Shown in pieces: positions 8,851-23,184 of a stretch of 37,206 nucleotides of DNA; within the stretch, counting starts at the first letter, position 1, and each line of letters opens with the position of its first letter. The DNA is taken from positions 1 through 37,206 of the forward strand of contig NZ_CALMYY010000041.1 of the NCBI RefSeq assembly GCF_937873725.1, read 5' to 3'. The position numbers and the translations under genes are program-made. Below the pieces are notes generated by a model that was not told where the DNA came from, made no database searches, and saw only the letters and a list, made by a program, of their open reading frames with translations. The DNA is from an uncultured Dietzia sp. (GTDB lineage Bacteria; Actinomycetota; Actinomycetes; Mycobacteriales; Mycobacteriaceae).

Positions 8851-9773
8851 CCGATCACCCGAGCCTGCGCGCGGTGTCCGACCTCCACGTCGGCCACCGG
8901 GGCAACTCCGACGTCCTCGGGGACATCCGGCCCTCGCATCCGGGGGACTGGCTCATCGTAGCGGGCGACGTCGCGGAGAAGACCGACCACGTGATCGACG
9001 CCCTCGAGCGGCTGGCGGCGGCGTTCGAGCGGGTGATCTGGGTGCCGGGCAACCACGAGTTGTGGATCGGGCGCGACGACGCGGGGATCACCTCCCCCGC
9101 CAAGTACGACCGCCTGGTGGACGCGTGCCGGTCGATCGGCGTCGACACCCCCGAGGACCCGTACCCGTTGTGGACCGGTCCCGGCGGGCCGGCGTGGGTC
9201 GTGCCGATGTTCCTGCTCTATGACTACTCCTGGACGCGCGAGCCCGGCCAGTCGCGGTCCGTCGCCCTGGCCGGTGCCCGCGAGCGTCGGGTGGTGGCCT
9301 CCGACGAGTTCCTCATCGACACCGCCCCCTACCCGGACGCGGTGGCCTGGTGCCGCGAGCGGCTGGTGGCCACGACCACCAGGCTCGCCGCGCTCGACCC
9401 CGCGCACCCGACCGTCCTGGTCAATCACTGGCCGCTACTGCGGGGGCCCACCGAGGTCCTGCGCCACCCCGACTTCGCGCTGTGGTGCGGAACGGAGCAG
9501 ACCTCGGACTGGCACCGCCGATACCGGGCGGTGGCCTGCGTGTACGGGCACCTGCACATCCCCCGCACCACCGTCCACGACCGCGTCCGGTTCGACGAGG
9601 TCTCCCTGGGCTACCCGCGGGAGTGGGGGGCGCGCGGTCGGCCCGATCCGCTGGCCCGGCAGATCCTGCCCGCCCCGGAACTCCCGCAGGTGCGGTGGAT
9701 CCGCGGCGACGACGGGATGCCGAGGATCGCCCGACCCGGGGACACCGGGCCGGACCTGGAGGAGGAGCGATGA
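8847..9773 (+). CDS. pptH: metallophosphoesterase, PptH-type phosphopantetheinyl hydrolase
   Basis: The 308-residue calcineurin-like phosphoesterase shows the metal-ligand series SDLHVGH, GDVAEK, GNHELW, NHWP and GHLH. It lies directly upstream of pptT and truB, exactly as M. tuberculosis Rv2795c (PptH) does. PptH removes the 4'-phosphopantetheine arm from acyl carrier proteins and so opposes PptT. The family match and position support the same role here, though activity is inferred. The ATG start overlaps the dinF stop and its own stop overlaps pptT, both as ATGA. No secretion signal is seen, so it should be cytoplasmic. Confidence 0.88.
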   Translation: MTDHPSLRAVSDLHVGHRGNSDVLGDIRPSHPGDWLIVAGDVAEKTDHVIDALERLAAAFERVIWVPGNHELWIGRDDAGITSPAKYDRLVDACRSIGVDTPEDPYPLWTGPGGPAWVVPMFLLYDYSWTREPGQSRSVALAGARERRVVASDEFLIDTAPYPDAVAWCRERLVATTTRLAALDPAHPTVLVNHWPLLRGPTEVLRHPDFALWCGTEQTSDWHRRYRAVACVYGHLHIPRTTVHDRVRFDEVSLGYPREWGARGRPDPLARQILPAPELPQVRWIRGDDGMPRIARPGDTGPDLEEER

Positions 9774-10489
9774 TCCGCGACGTACTGCCCGGGGACGTGG
9801 TGGCGGTGACGTTCGACGAGTTGGGTCTCGACGACGCGGCCGCCCTCGACTCCCTGTACCCCTCCGAGGCCGAGCAGATCGGCCGGGCGGTGGAGAGCCG
9901 CCGGATCGAGTTCGCGGCGGCCCGGGCCTGCGCGCGCGAGGCGATGGACCGGATGGGCCTGCCGCCGGTACCGATCACCCGGGGTGGCCGGGGCATGCCG
10001 GTGTGGCCCGCGGGTGTGGTGGGCACGCTCACCCACACCGACGGCCTGCGCGCGGCGGCGTTGGCGCCGTCCGCCCGGGTCCGGTCGCTGGGGTTGGACG
10101 TGGAGCCGCACGGGCCGTTGGGGGACGGTGTCCTCGACGCGGTGGCCCTGCCGGAGGAGGCGGCGTGGGTGCGCGCCGCCACCGGGGAGGTGCCGTCCGT
10201 GCACTGGGACAAGGTGCTGTTCACGGCCAAGGAGGCCACGTACAAGGCGTGGTTCCCGCTCACCCGTCGGTGGCTGGGGTTCGCCGACGCGCACATCACC
10301 CTGGTGCCGGACGGGGACGACGACGAGGTGGTCGGCGGCGTGCTGCGGTCCCGGATCCTGGTGGACCCGCACGCGGTGGACGGGGGACCGGATCTGGTCG
10401 AGTTCCGGGGTCGGTGGGCCGTCCGCGACGGCTACGTCGTCTCGGCGATCGTGCTCCGGCCCGCCGGTGTGGATAACGTGGCCCCGTGA
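9770..10489 (+). CDS. pptT: 4'-phosphopantetheinyl transferase PptT
   Basis: PptT transfers the phosphopantetheine arm of coenzyme A to the carrier proteins of mycolate, polyketide and siderophore synthesis. The 239-residue Sfp-type protein shows the Mg-binding motif GLDVEPHG, the preceding LTHTDG, and the signature [25 protein letters not shown] ribosome-binding site sits in the end of pptH just before ATG 9770. Its stop overlaps truB as GTGA. Pairing of the installing and removing enzymes in one coupled unit suggests they are expressed together. Confidence 0.95.
   Translation: MIRDVLPGDVVAVTFDELGLDDAAALDSLYPSEAEQIGRAVESRRIEFAAARACAREAMDRMGLPPVPITRGGRGMPVWPAGVVGTLTHTDGLRAAALAPSARVRSLGLDVEPHGPLGDGVLDAVALPEEAAWVRAATGEVPSVHWDKVLFTAKEATYKAWFPLTRRWLGFADAHITLVPDGDDDEVVGGVLRSRILVDPHAVDGGPDLVEFRGRWAVRDGYVVSAIVLRPAGVDNVAP
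10474..10479 (+). promoter_or_regulatory. -10 box, probable leaderless truB start
   Basis: TAACGT ends 6 nt before the truB GTG (10486). An internal transcript from here would begin at or next to the start codon. This is one of several such arrangements in the window. No clear -35. Confidence 0.45.
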
Positions 10490-11397
10490 CACCGCGCAGA
10501 CCCGACCCCCGTCCCGCCCCCGATCCCGGACTGGTGGTGGTCGACAAACCCGGGGGGATGACCAGCCACGACGTGGTGGGACGGTTGCGCCGGTACTTCG
10601 GCACCCGCAAGGTCGGGCACGCCGGCACCCTCGACCCGATGGCCACCGGGGTGCTGGTGGTGGGCATCGAGCGGGCCACCAAGCTGCTCGGGCTGCTCGC
10701 GTTGGAGACCAAGTCCTACGAGGCCACCATCCGACTCGGCGAGACCACCACCACCGACGACGCGGAGGGGGAGGTCACCGCGCGGGTGGACGCCTCCGGG
10801 GTGACCGACGAGGCGATCGACGCCGGGGTGGCGGGGCTGACCGGGCGGATCGACCAGGTCCCGTCCGCCGTGAGCGCGATCAAGGTGGACGGCCGCCGCG
10901 CCTACGACAGGGTGCGGTCGGGGGAGGAGGTCCGGCTCCCGTCGCGGCCGGTGACGATCTCGCGCTTCGAGGTCCTCGAGCGCACGCGGACGGGCGCGGT
11001 GGTGGACCTCGTCGTCGTCGTCGACTGTTCCACCGGCACCTACATCCGCGCGCTGGCGCGTGACCTCGGTTCCACCCTCGGGGTGGGCGGCCACCTCACC
11101 GCGCTGCGCCGCACGGCCGTCGGTCCCTTCGGGCTCGACGCGGCCAGGACCCTCGACCAGCTGGAGTCCGACCCCCGGCTGTCCCTGGATCTCGACGCCG
11201 CCGCACTGATCGCCTTCCCCCGTCGTGACGTCGACGCCGACGAGGCGGAGGGGTTGCGGCACGGGCGGTGGCTCGAGGCCCGCGGCGATCGGGGGGTGAC
11301 GGCGGCGGTGGGGCCCGACGGACGGGTCGCGGCACTGGTCACCGAGTCGGGGCAGCGGGCCGCTCCGGTCGTGGTCATGCGACCGGCGGGGCTGTGA
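10486..11397 (+). CDS. truB: tRNA pseudouridine(55) synthase TruB
   Basis: TruB makes pseudouridine 55 in the T-loop of tRNAs. The 303-residue protein has the catalytic motif [12 protein letters not shown] with the nucleophile Asp50, the motif [13 protein letters not shown], and the [12 protein letters not shown] and [10 protein letters not shown] blocks. The C-terminal extension after about 215 resembles the actinobacterial TruB tail. The GTG start overlaps the pptT stop by 4 nt and has no obvious ribosome-binding site. A -10 box 6 nt upstream suggests it can also be read from a leaderless mRNA. Confidence 0.96.
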   Translation: MTPRRPDPRPAPDPGLVVVDKPGGMTSHDVVGRLRRYFGTRKVGHAGTLDPMATGVLVVGIERATKLLGLLALETKSYEATIRLGETTTTDDAEGEVTARVDASGVTDEAIDAGVAGLTGRIDQVPSAVSAIKVDGRRAYDRVRSGEEVRLPSRPVTISRFEVLERTRTGAVVDLVVVVDCSTGTYIRALARDLGSTLGVGGHLTALRRTAVGPFGLDAARTLDQLESDPRLSLDLDAAALIAFPRRDVDADEAEGLRHGRWLEARGDRGVTAAVGPDGRVAALVTESGQRAAPVVVMRPAGL

Positions 11398-11407
11398 ACC
11401 CCGGGCG

Positions 11408-11413
11408 TAAGGT
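11408..11413 (+). promoter_or_regulatory. -10 box, probable leaderless ribF start
   Basis: TAAGGT lies in the 23-nt gap after truB and ends 7 nt before GTG 11421. No ribosome-binding site separates them. The leader would be too short for an FMN riboswitch. Confidence 0.5.
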
Positions 11414-11420
11414 TGTCGCC

Positions 11421-12398
11421 GTGCAGCTGTGGCGGACGTTCGACGAGATCGTGATCCCTGACGGCGGGACCTCCGTCGCACTGGGGGTGTTCGACGGACT
11501 CCACCGGGGTCATCGCGGCCTCGTCGACCACGCGGTCGGTTCGGCGCGTGATCTCGGAGCGAGCCCGGTGCTGGTGACGTTCGACCCGCACCCGGTGGAG
11601 GTGATCCGGCCGGGGACCCACCCGCTGGTCCTGACGCCGCTCGAGCGGCGCGCGGAGCTGGCGGGGGAGTTCGGCATGGACGCGGTGTTCGCCCTGCCCT
11701 TCGACGCCGGGATGGCCTCGTGGGAGCCCGACGAGTTCGTGGACAGGGTCCTGGTCGAGGGGCTGGGCAGCCGCTCCGTCACCGTCGGCAGCAACTTCAC
11801 GTTCGGGCGCCGCGCCGCCGGCACCCCGGGGGTGATGCGCGAGCTCTGCGCCGACCGGGGGATCGAGGTGCGGGTGGTGGACCTGCTGGAATCGGACGGG
11901 GAACCCATATCGTCGTCTCGGATCCGGCGCCTGATCTCGGACGCCGACGTCGCGGGTGCGGCGACGATCCTCGGCCGACCGCACCGGGTGTCCGGGGTCG
12001 TCGTCCACGGCGCCGGACGCGGCGGTCGCGATCTCGGGTACCCCACGGCGAACCTCGACCTGCCCGAGTACACGGCGATCCCGGTGGACGGTGTGTACGC
12101 GGGCTGGTTCACCCTCCTCGACGACCATCCGGTCGACGGGACGATCGTCCCCGGCCGCCGCTACCCCGCGGCCATCTCCGTGGGCACCAACCCCACGTTC
12201 GGCGACGCGGTGCGCAGCGTCGAGGCGTTCGTGCTGGACGAGTCGGCCGACCTCTACGGGCGCGTCGCCGCGGTGGACTTCGTCGACCACGTCAGGGACA
12301 TGGAGAAGTTCACCTCGGTCGACGAGCTGCTGGTGGCCATGGACCGCGACGTCGCGCGGACCCGCACGGTCCTCGCGGCCGACGGCGCCGACGCCTGA
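11421..12398 (+). CDS. ribF: bifunctional riboflavin kinase / FAD synthetase
   Basis: RibF phosphorylates riboflavin to FMN and adenylylates FMN to FAD. The 325-residue protein has the nucleotidyltransferase domain first (LGVFDGLHRGHRG, FDPHPVEV, VGSNFTFG, ISSSRIR). The riboflavin kinase domain follows from about residue 190 (GRGGRDLGYPTANL, GVYAGW, SVGTNPTFG). GTG 11421 is chosen because MQLWRTFDEI is the family's usual opening and no earlier conserved residues exist. Transcription probably begins at the start codon itself. Confidence 0.96.
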   Translation: MQLWRTFDEIVIPDGGTSVALGVFDGLHRGHRGLVDHAVGSARDLGASPVLVTFDPHPVEVIRPGTHPLVLTPLERRAELAGEFGMDAVFALPFDAGMASWEPDEFVDRVLVEGLGSRSVTVGSNFTFGRRAAGTPGVMRELCADRGIEVRVVDLLESDGEPISSSRIRRLISDADVAGAATILGRPHRVSGVVVHGAGRGGRDLGYPTANLDLPEYTAIPVDGVYAGWFTLLDDHPVDGTIVPGRRYPAAISVGTNPTFGDAVRSVEAFVLDESADLYGRVAAVDFVDHVRDMEKFTSVDELLVAMDRDVARTRTVLAADGADA

Positions 12399-12446
12399 CC
12401 GCGGGGCTCGAGCTCGGGGGATTGGGCTCGCCCGCGTCCCGCCTGG

Positions 12447-12452
12447 TAGCGT
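12447..12452 (+). promoter_or_regulatory. -10 box of the rpsO promoter
   Basis: TAGCGT after CTGG, with TTGGGC (12422-12427) 19 nt upstream as a possible -35. This leaves a leader of about 70 nt before rpsO, long enough for S15 autoregulation, although no specific fold was established. Confidence 0.5.
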
Positions 12453-12527
12453 CTCCACTCGGCCCGGCTGCGGTTCGCGGCGGCGGGGTCCTACATTTTC
12501 GCGGACTGGAACAACCAGGAGACACCC

Positions 12528-12797
12528 ATGGCGTTGAGCACCGAAGAGAAGAAGGCCGTTCTGGCCGAGTACGGGATCCACGAGACCGACACCGGCTCGC
12601 CCGAGGCCCAGATCGCCATGCTCACCAAGCGGATCACCCAGCTCACCGAGCACCTCAAGACCCACCAGCACGACCACCACTCCCGTCGCGGACTGCTCCT
12701 CCTGGTCGGCCGCCGGCGTCGTCTGCTCAAGTACATCGCGAAGGTCGACATCGCGCGCTACCGCACGCTCATCGAGCGCCTCGGTCTGCGTCGCTGA
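12528..12797 (+). CDS. rpsO: 30S ribosomal protein S15
   Basis: S15 binds 16S rRNA early and nucleates the platform of the 30S subunit. The 89-residue protein matches the family along its whole length ([51 protein letters not shown]). AGGAG at 12517-12521 precedes ATG 12528. It has its own promoter and a strong downstream terminator, so it is expressed separately from pnp although adjacent to it, as in many bacteria. Confidence 0.98.
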   Translation: MALSTEEKKAVLAEYGIHETDTGSPEAQIAMLTKRITQLTEHLKTHQHDHHSRRGLLLLVGRRRRLLKYIAKVDIARYRTLIERLGLRR

Positions 12798-12821
12798 CCC
12801 CACCGTCGCGTCCCGGCCGCC

Positions 12822-12850
12822 GTTCCCCGTCCTCCCCGAGGGCGGGGAAC
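12822..12850 (+). terminator. first hairpin downstream of rpsO
   Basis: GTTCCCCG (12822-12829) pairs with CGGGGAAC (12843-12850) around a 13-nt loop that can form three more pairs. It lies 24 nt past the stop, without a U-run. It may support 3'-end formation together with the stronger hairpin that follows. Confidence 0.45.
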
Positions 12851-12878
12851 AGTGCTTTCCGGGGGCGGTACCCCGGTG

Positions 12879-12902
12879 CGCCCCGGTGACCCGGGGCGTT
12901 TT
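12879..12902 (+). terminator. rho-independent terminator of rpsO
   Basis: CGCCCCGG, a TGAC loop and CCGGGGCG form a perfect 8-bp stem followed directly by TTTT. It is the most classical terminator in the window and lies immediately upstream of the pnp promoter. Confidence 0.85.
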
Positions 12903-12908
12903 CCCTGG

Positions 12909-12914
12909 TAGCCT
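12909..12914 (+). promoter_or_regulatory. -10 box of the pnp promoter
   Basis: TAGCCT follows CTGG in the same context as the rpsO -10 box. Transcription should start near 12921, giving a leader of about 210 nt before pnp. Confidence 0.5.
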
Positions 12915-12978
12915 GGACACGGCCGGTGCGCACGTACCGGGCGTCGACAGGTCCGATTGACGGTCCTCGGTAGTGGCC

Positions 12979-13034
12979 GCCGGAACGGCGGGTTCCCCTG
13001 GGAGGGGCACCGGTTCCGGCTGCTTCGATCGAAG
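12979..13034 (+). promoter_or_regulatory. structured pnp 5' leader: nested hairpin and palindrome
   Basis: An 8-bp outer stem (GCCGGAAC 12979-12986 with GTTCCGGC 13013-13020) encloses a 5-bp hairpin CCCCT/AGGGG (12995-12999, 13003-13007). Three bases later comes a perfect 12-bp palindrome CTTCGATCGAAG (13023-13034). In E. coli, PNPase represses itself through an RNase III-cut leader stem; a similar role here is inference. The rest of the 335-bp rpsO–pnp gap holds only the terminator hairpins and promoter. I see no convincing gene in it. Confidence 0.5.
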
Positions 13035-13132
13035 ACCGAGGTCGAACCGGGACGTTCCTGGCGTGTGGCCCGGCGGCCCGGCGGAAGAGATCCGCCCAGA
13101 GGCCCCCAGTCACCGACAGGACAGGACTACAC

Positions 13133-15400
13133 ATGCCAGAGATCACGGCCGTCGAGGTCGAAGACGGAGTCTTCGAGACCGTAGCGACCATCGACAACGG
13201 CGACTTCGGTCGCCGCGAGGTGCGCTTCGAGACCGGACGGTTGGCCAAGCAGGCCGCCGGCGCGGTCGTCGCGTACCTGGACGACGACACGATGCTGCTG
13301 TCTGCCACCACGGCGGGCAAGCACCCCAAGGAGCACTTCGACTTCTTCCCCCTCACGGTGGACGTCGAGGAGCGCATGTACGCCGCGGGCCGCATCCCCG
13401 GCTCGTTCTTCCGGCGTGAGGGCCGGCCGAGCACCGACGCCATCCTCACGTGCCGCCTCATCGACCGGCCGCTGCGCCCGACGTTCGCCGACGGTGTCCG
13501 CAACGAGGTCCAGGTCGTCGTGACCGTCATGAGCCTCGACCCCAAGGACCTCTACGACGTCGTGGCGATCAACGCCGCCTCCGCGTCCACGCAGCTGTCC
13601 GGCCTCCCGTTCTCGGGGCCCGTCGGCGGCGTGCGGATCGCCCTCATCCCGACGGCCGCCGACCCGGCCGGGCAGTGGGTCGCGTTCCCGACCGTCGAGC
13701 AGCTCTCCGACGCCGTCTTCGACATGGTCGTCGCCGGTCGCGTCGTCGGTTCGGGTGACAGCGCCGACGTGGCGATCATGATGGTCGAGGCCGAGGCCAC
13801 CGGCAACGTCATCGAGAAGATCGCCGGTGGCGCCCAGGCACCCACCGAGGACGTCGTGGCGCAGGGCCTCGAGGCCGCGAAGCCGTTCATCGCCGAGCTG
13901 TGCGCCGCGCAGCAGGCGCTGGCCACCGCCGCGCCCACCGAGGCGCGCGAGTTCACGCTGTTCCCGCCCTACCAGGACGACGCGTTCGCCGCCGTCTCCG
14001 AGGTCGCGGAGGCGAAGCTGGGCGAGATCATGGCCGTCGCCGACAAGCAGGAGCGCGACGGCGCCACCGACGCGCTCAAGGCCGAGGTCCTGGCCGCGCT
14101 CGGCGAGCGCTTCGAGGGCCGCGCCGGGGAGATCGGCGCCGCCTTCAAGTCGCTCACCAAGAAGATCGTCCGCCAGCGCATCCTCACCGACCACTTCCGG
14201 ATCGACGGACGCGGCACGCGCGACATCCGTGCGCTGTCCGCCGAGGTCGAGGTCATCCCGCGCGCCCACGGCTCGGCGCTGTTCGAGCGTGGCGAGACCC
14301 AGATCCTCGGCGTCACCACGCTCGACATGGTGAAGATGGCCCAGCAGATCGACTCGCTCGGTCCGGAGACCAGCAAGCGCTACATGCACCACTACAACTT
14401 CCCGCCGTACTCCACCGGCGAGACCGGTCGGGTGGGCTCTCCGAAGCGTCGCGAGATCGGTCACGGTGCGCTCGCGGAGCGGGCGCTCATGCCGGTCCTG
14501 CCGAGCGTCGAGGAGTTCCCCTACGCCATCCGGCAGGTCTCCGAGGCCCTCAGCTCCAACGGCTCGACCTCCATGGGGTCGGTCTGCGCCTCCACCCTGT
14601 CACTGCTCAACGCCGGCGTGCCCCTCAAGGCCCCCGTCGCGGGCATCGCGATGGGCCTGGTCTCCGACGAGGTCGACGGCGAGACCCGCTACGTGGCCCT
14701 CACCGACATCCTCGGCGCCGAGGACGCGTTCGGCGACATGGACTTCAAGGTCGCCGGCACGGGCATGTTCGTCACCGCCCTCCAGCTGGACACCAAGCTC
14801 GACGGGATCCCGTCCGAGGTCCTGGCCGGGGCGCTGACCCAGGCCCGCGAGGCCCGGCTGACCATCCTGGACGTGATGGCCGAGGCGATCGACGAGCCGG
14901 ACGAGCTGAGCCCGTTTGCGCCGCGCATCATCGCGATCAAGGTGCCGGTCGACAAGATCGGAGAGGTGATCGGGCCCAAGGGCAAGATGATCAACTCGAT
15001 CACGGAGGAGACGGGCGCCTCCGTGTCGATCGAGGACGACGGCACCGTGTACATCGGTGCCACCGACGGCGACTCCGCCCAGGCCGCGATCGACAAGATC
15101 AACGCGATCGCCAACCCGCAGCTGCCCAAGGTCGGCGAGCGCTTCCTCGGCACCGTCGTCAAGACCGCCCCGTTCGGCGCGTTCCTCTCCCTGCTCCCGG
15201 GCCGTGACGGCCTGGTCCACATCTCCAAGCTGGGCCAGGGCAAGCGGGTCGGCAAGGTCGAGGACGTGGTCAACGTCGGCGACAAGATGCAGGTCGAGAT
15301 CGCGGATATCGACAACCGCGGCAAGATCAGCCTCATCCCGGTCGGCGACGAGTCGGCCGCTGCGGAGCCGGCCGCCGACGCCGGGAACGACGACAACTGA
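13133..15400 (+). CDS. pnp: polyribonucleotide nucleotidyltransferase (PNPase)
   Basis: PNPase is the phosphorolytic 3'-5' exoribonuclease, which can also add tails; in actinobacteria it is also called GpsI. The 755-residue protein has two RNase PH domains, with [18 protein letters not shown] in the first. In the second are [11 protein letters not shown], the FFRR-like RGETQ block and [15 protein letters not shown]. An alpha-helical linker separates them. A KH domain (IGPKGKMI near 613-620) and an S1 domain (about 673-740) follow, ending in a short acidic tail. A weak AGGAC-type ribosome-binding site precedes ATG 13133. It has its own promoter, a long folded leader and a strong terminator. 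Confidence 0.98.
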   Translation: MPEITAVEVEDGVFETVATIDNGDFGRREVRFETGRLAKQAAGAVVAYLDDDTMLLSATTAGKHPKEHFDFFPLTVDVEERMYAAGRIPGSFFRREGRPSTDAILTCRLIDRPLRPTFADGVRNEVQVVVTVMSLDPKDLYDVVAINAASASTQLSGLPFSGPVGGVRIALIPTAADPAGQWVAFPTVEQLSDAVFDMVVAGRVVGSGDSADVAIMMVEAEATGNVIEKIAGGAQAPTEDVVAQGLEAAKPFIAELCAAQQALATAAPTEAREFTLFPPYQDDAFAAVSEVAEAKLGEIMAVADKQERDGATDALKAEVLAALGERFEGRAGEIGAAFKSLTKKIVRQRILTDHFRIDGRGTRDIRALSAEVEVIPRAHGSALFERGETQILGVTTLDMVKMAQQIDSLGPETSKRYMHHYNFPPYSTGETGRVGSPKRREIGHGALAERALMPVLPSVEEFPYAIRQVSEALSSNGSTSMGSVCASTLSLLNAGVPLKAPVAGIAMGLVSDEVDGETRYVALTDILGAEDAFGDMDFKVAGTGMFVTALQLDTKLDGIPSEVLAGALTQAREARLTILDVMAEAIDEPDELSPFAPRIIAIKVPVDKIGEVIGPKGKMINSITEETGASVSIEDDGTVYIGATDGDSAQAAIDKINAIANPQLPKVGERFLGTVVKTAPFGAFLSLLPGRDGLVHISKLGQGKRVGKVEDVVNVGDKMQVEIADIDNRGKISLIPVGDESAAAEPAADAGNDDN

Positions 15401-15436
15401 TCCACCGCCGGGGGCCGCGACGGCTCCCGGCACCCC

Positions 15437-15474
15437 ACGAGGCACGCACCCCGCACCCGGGGTGCGTGCCTCGT
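15437..15474 (+). terminator. 17-bp hairpin terminator after pnp
   Basis: A perfect inverted repeat (15437-15453 and 15458-15474) with a 4-nt loop CACC lies 36 nt past the pnp stop. Its arms read ACGAGGCACGCACCCCG and the complement. No U-run follows. It is the longest perfect hairpin I found here. Confidence 0.8.
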
Positions 15475-15497
15475 ATCGCTCGAAGGGAGTTCGCGAC

Positions 15498-17583
<2,086 letters not shown>

Positions 17584-17592
17584 GCAGCCGGC

Positions 17593-18072
17593 GTGGACAG
17601 AGTCGTCAAACCCCTGGTCATGGCCCTCACCGCGGTCGGGTTGGTGGTGGCCTTCGGCTACCTGTTCTTCCTGGGGTGGACCATGATCAGCCGCTCGGAG
17701 TACCTCGCGATGCGGGGACTCGGGGTGGGCATCATCCTGCTCACCGCCGTCGGTGTGTGGGCGACGTGGGCGATCCTGCGGAACGGTGTGGAACTGCAGC
17801 GGATCTCCGCGGCGGCGTCCGCCGAGGGGATCGAACTCGACATCTCCGGGCTCGACAGGCGCCCGTCCGGTCGTCTCGACCACGCCGCCGCGGACGCGCT
17901 GTTCGACGCGGTCAGCGCCGAGTACCGGGCCGCCCCGGATGACTGGCGGACCAACTACCGGCTCGCCCGTGCGTACGACCACGCGGGCGACCGCCTCCGG
18001 GCCCGCGAAGTGATGCGGGTGGCCATCACCCTGCGCGAGGCGGAGACCCGGCCGACCGGAGAGCCGCGGTGA
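17593..18072 (+). CDS. membrane protein of unknown function with TPR-like tail
   Basis: The 159-residue protein has two predicted membrane helices (about residues 7-28 and 42-62). A cytoplasmic part follows, in which [26 protein letters not shown] resembles one TPR helix pair. It occupies the position of M. tuberculosis Rv2772c, a conserved membrane protein of unknown role next to dapB. The GTG start lies 9 nt after the dapB stop, and its own stop overlaps the next start as GTGA. It is probably cotranscribed with dapB. I do not recognise a function. Confidence 0.75.
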   Translation: MDRVVKPLVMALTAVGLVVAFGYLFFLGWTMISRSEYLAMRGLGVGIILLTAVGVWATWAILRNGVELQRISAAASAEGIELDISGLDRRPSGRLDHAAADALFDAVSAEYRAAPDDWRTNYRLARAYDHAGDRLRAREVMRVAITLREAETRPTGEPR

Positions 18073-18521
18073 ACACCGTCCTGGTGGTCCATCACGCGCC
18101 GTCGCCGCGACTGCGGCGCATCCTGGAGGCGCTCGAGGGCGGGCTCGCGCACCCCGACCTCGAGGGCGTCGCGGTCGAGTCGGTGCCGGCGCTGGCCACG
18201 ACGGACGACCACGTCCTCCGGGCGGACGGATACGTCCTGCTCACGCCGGCCAACTTCGGCTACATGTCCGGGGCCCTGAAGCACTTCTTCGACCGCACCT
18301 ACTACACCTGCGAGGGTGCCGTCGCGGGTCGCCCGTACGCGCTCTGCGTGCACGGGGACGACGACACCTCCGGGGCGGTCACCTCCGTCGAACGGATCAC
18401 GACGGGGTGGGGACTGCGCCGGGTCGCACCCGCGGTCCGGCTCACCGGCGAGCCCGATCGGGGGGACCTGGACGCCGCGTCCGAGGTCGCCTCGACCGTC
18501 GCCGCACATCTTCTCGGCTGA
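18069..18521 (+). CDS. flavodoxin-like / NADPH-dependent FMN reductase family protein
   Basis: The 150-residue protein has a flavodoxin-like fold pattern: a beta strand opening (NTVLVVHH), then the phosphate/flavin-contacting block [21 protein letters not shown], and a further strand at [12 protein letters not shown]. This block is typical of NAD(P)H-dependent FMN reductases. The first loop lacks the usual T/S-rich phosphate loop (it reads HAPSPRLRR), so flavin binding is not assured. It matches the Rv2771c position. The GTG start overlaps the preceding gene, and thyX, an FAD-dependent enzyme, begins 35 nt after its stop. A functional link with ThyX is only a guess. Confidence 0.7.
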   Translation: MNTVLVVHHAPSPRLRRILEALEGGLAHPDLEGVAVESVPALATTDDHVLRADGYVLLTPANFGYMSGALKHFFDRTYYTCEGAVAGRPYALCVHGDDDTSGAVTSVERITTGWGLRRVAPAVRLTGEPDRGDLDAASEVASTVAAHLLG

Positions 18522-18556
18522 ACCGCCGAACCTCACGCGATCAAGGGAGACACATC

Positions 18557-22462
<3,906 letters not shown>

Positions 22463-22467
22463 GACGC

Positions 22468-23124
22468 GTGAGCGGCGATCGCTCGACTCTGGCCCGGAGG
22501 GAGCGCACCGCTCTCGTCGAGACGATGCGTGCCGCCGGGCCGGAGGCGCCGACGCTGTGCGACGGGTGGACCACGAGGGACCTCGCCGCGCATCTCGTGG
22601 TGCGCGAGTTCCGCCCCGACGCGGCCGCCGGCGTGGTCCTGCCGGTCCTCGCCTCACGCATGGAGGAACTCCGGCTCCGCGAGGCGGAACGGCCGTGGGA
22701 CGAACTCCTCGGGAAGATCGGCGGTGGCGCGCCGTGGTACTCGCCGCTGCGCTACGTCGACAGGGTCGCCAACGCCGCGGAGTACCTCGTCCACCACGAG
22801 GACGTCCGCAGGGCGGGGGAGGGGTGGACCCCGCGGGACTTCGACGCCGAGGACCTCGACCGTATCTGGTCGATCGCCACCACCCTGTGCAGGGTCTCGC
22901 TCCGGCGGGTCCCGGCACGGATCGAGCTGCGGACCCCGCCGGAGATCCGGTCGACCAGGGCCGGCACCGTGTCGACGGGGGCCGCGCTGGCCCCGGTCGT
23001 CGGCATCACCGCCGCGCCGGTCGACCTGCTCCTGTGGGCGTTCGGGCGGGACGCCGTCGACGTGGACATCTCGGGGGCGCAGCGGGGGATCGACGCCGTG
23101 AAGGCCGTGTCGCGGGGGTTCTGA
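22468..23124 (+). CDS. TIGR03085 family protein (DinB/MDMPI-like fold)
   Basis: The 218-residue protein begins with RRERTALVETM, then LCDGWTTRDLAAHLVVRE and YLVHHEDVRRA. This resembles the actinobacterial TIGR03085 family within the DinB-like, mycothiol-dependent isomerase-like superfamily. The His in AAHL and in HHED correspond to the superfamily's metal-binding positions, though no enzymatic reaction has been assigned that I can name. The GTG start lies 5 nt past the RNase J stop, so the genes are likely cotranscribed. A hairpin that includes its own stop codon ends the unit. Confidence 0.8.
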   Translation: MSGDRSTLARRERTALVETMRAAGPEAPTLCDGWTTRDLAAHLVVREFRPDAAAGVVLPVLASRMEELRLREAERPWDELLGKIGGGAPWYSPLRYVDRVANAAEYLVHHEDVRRAGEGWTPRDFDAEDLDRIWSIATTLCRVSLRRVPARIELRTPPEIRSTRAGTVSTGAALAPVVGITAAPVDLLLWAFGRDAVDVDISGAQRGIDAVKAVSRGF

Positions 23125-23131
23125 ACCCCCG
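23113..23131 (+). terminator. hairpin spanning the stop codon of the TIGR03085 gene
   Basis: CGGGGGTT, a 3-nt loop CTG and AACCCCCG form a perfect 8-bp stem. The TGA stop (23122-23124) runs from the loop into the right arm. There is no U-run. It separates this gene from the ftsK promoter. Confidence 0.55.
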
Positions 23132-23149
23132 CCACCCGTGTGGCTGCTG

Positions 23150-23177
23150 TTACCAATGGGGTCCGGGGCGATAGAGT
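23150..23177 (+). promoter_or_regulatory. ftsK promoter, leaderless
   Basis: TTACCA (23150-23155), a 16-nt spacer and TAGAGT (23172-23177) form a good sigma-A pair. The box ends 7 nt before ATG 23185, so the mRNA should begin at the start codon. Confidence 0.6.
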
Positions 23178-23184
23178 GACGCCC

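Noticed and set aside
11398..11420. FMN riboswitch before ribF
   Set aside because: The gap is only 23 nt and contains a -10 box. There is no room for an RFN element.
13042..13057. SOS-like TCGAAC … GTTC in the pnp leader
   Set aside because: The half-sites are separated by six bases instead of four and the second half lacks the final GA, so it does not fit the LexA box.
12957..13184. Possible small leader gene before pnp
   Set aside because: It starts with TTG without a ribosome-binding site, runs into pnp in another frame, and encodes Arg/Pro/Gly-rich sequence typical of chance frames here.
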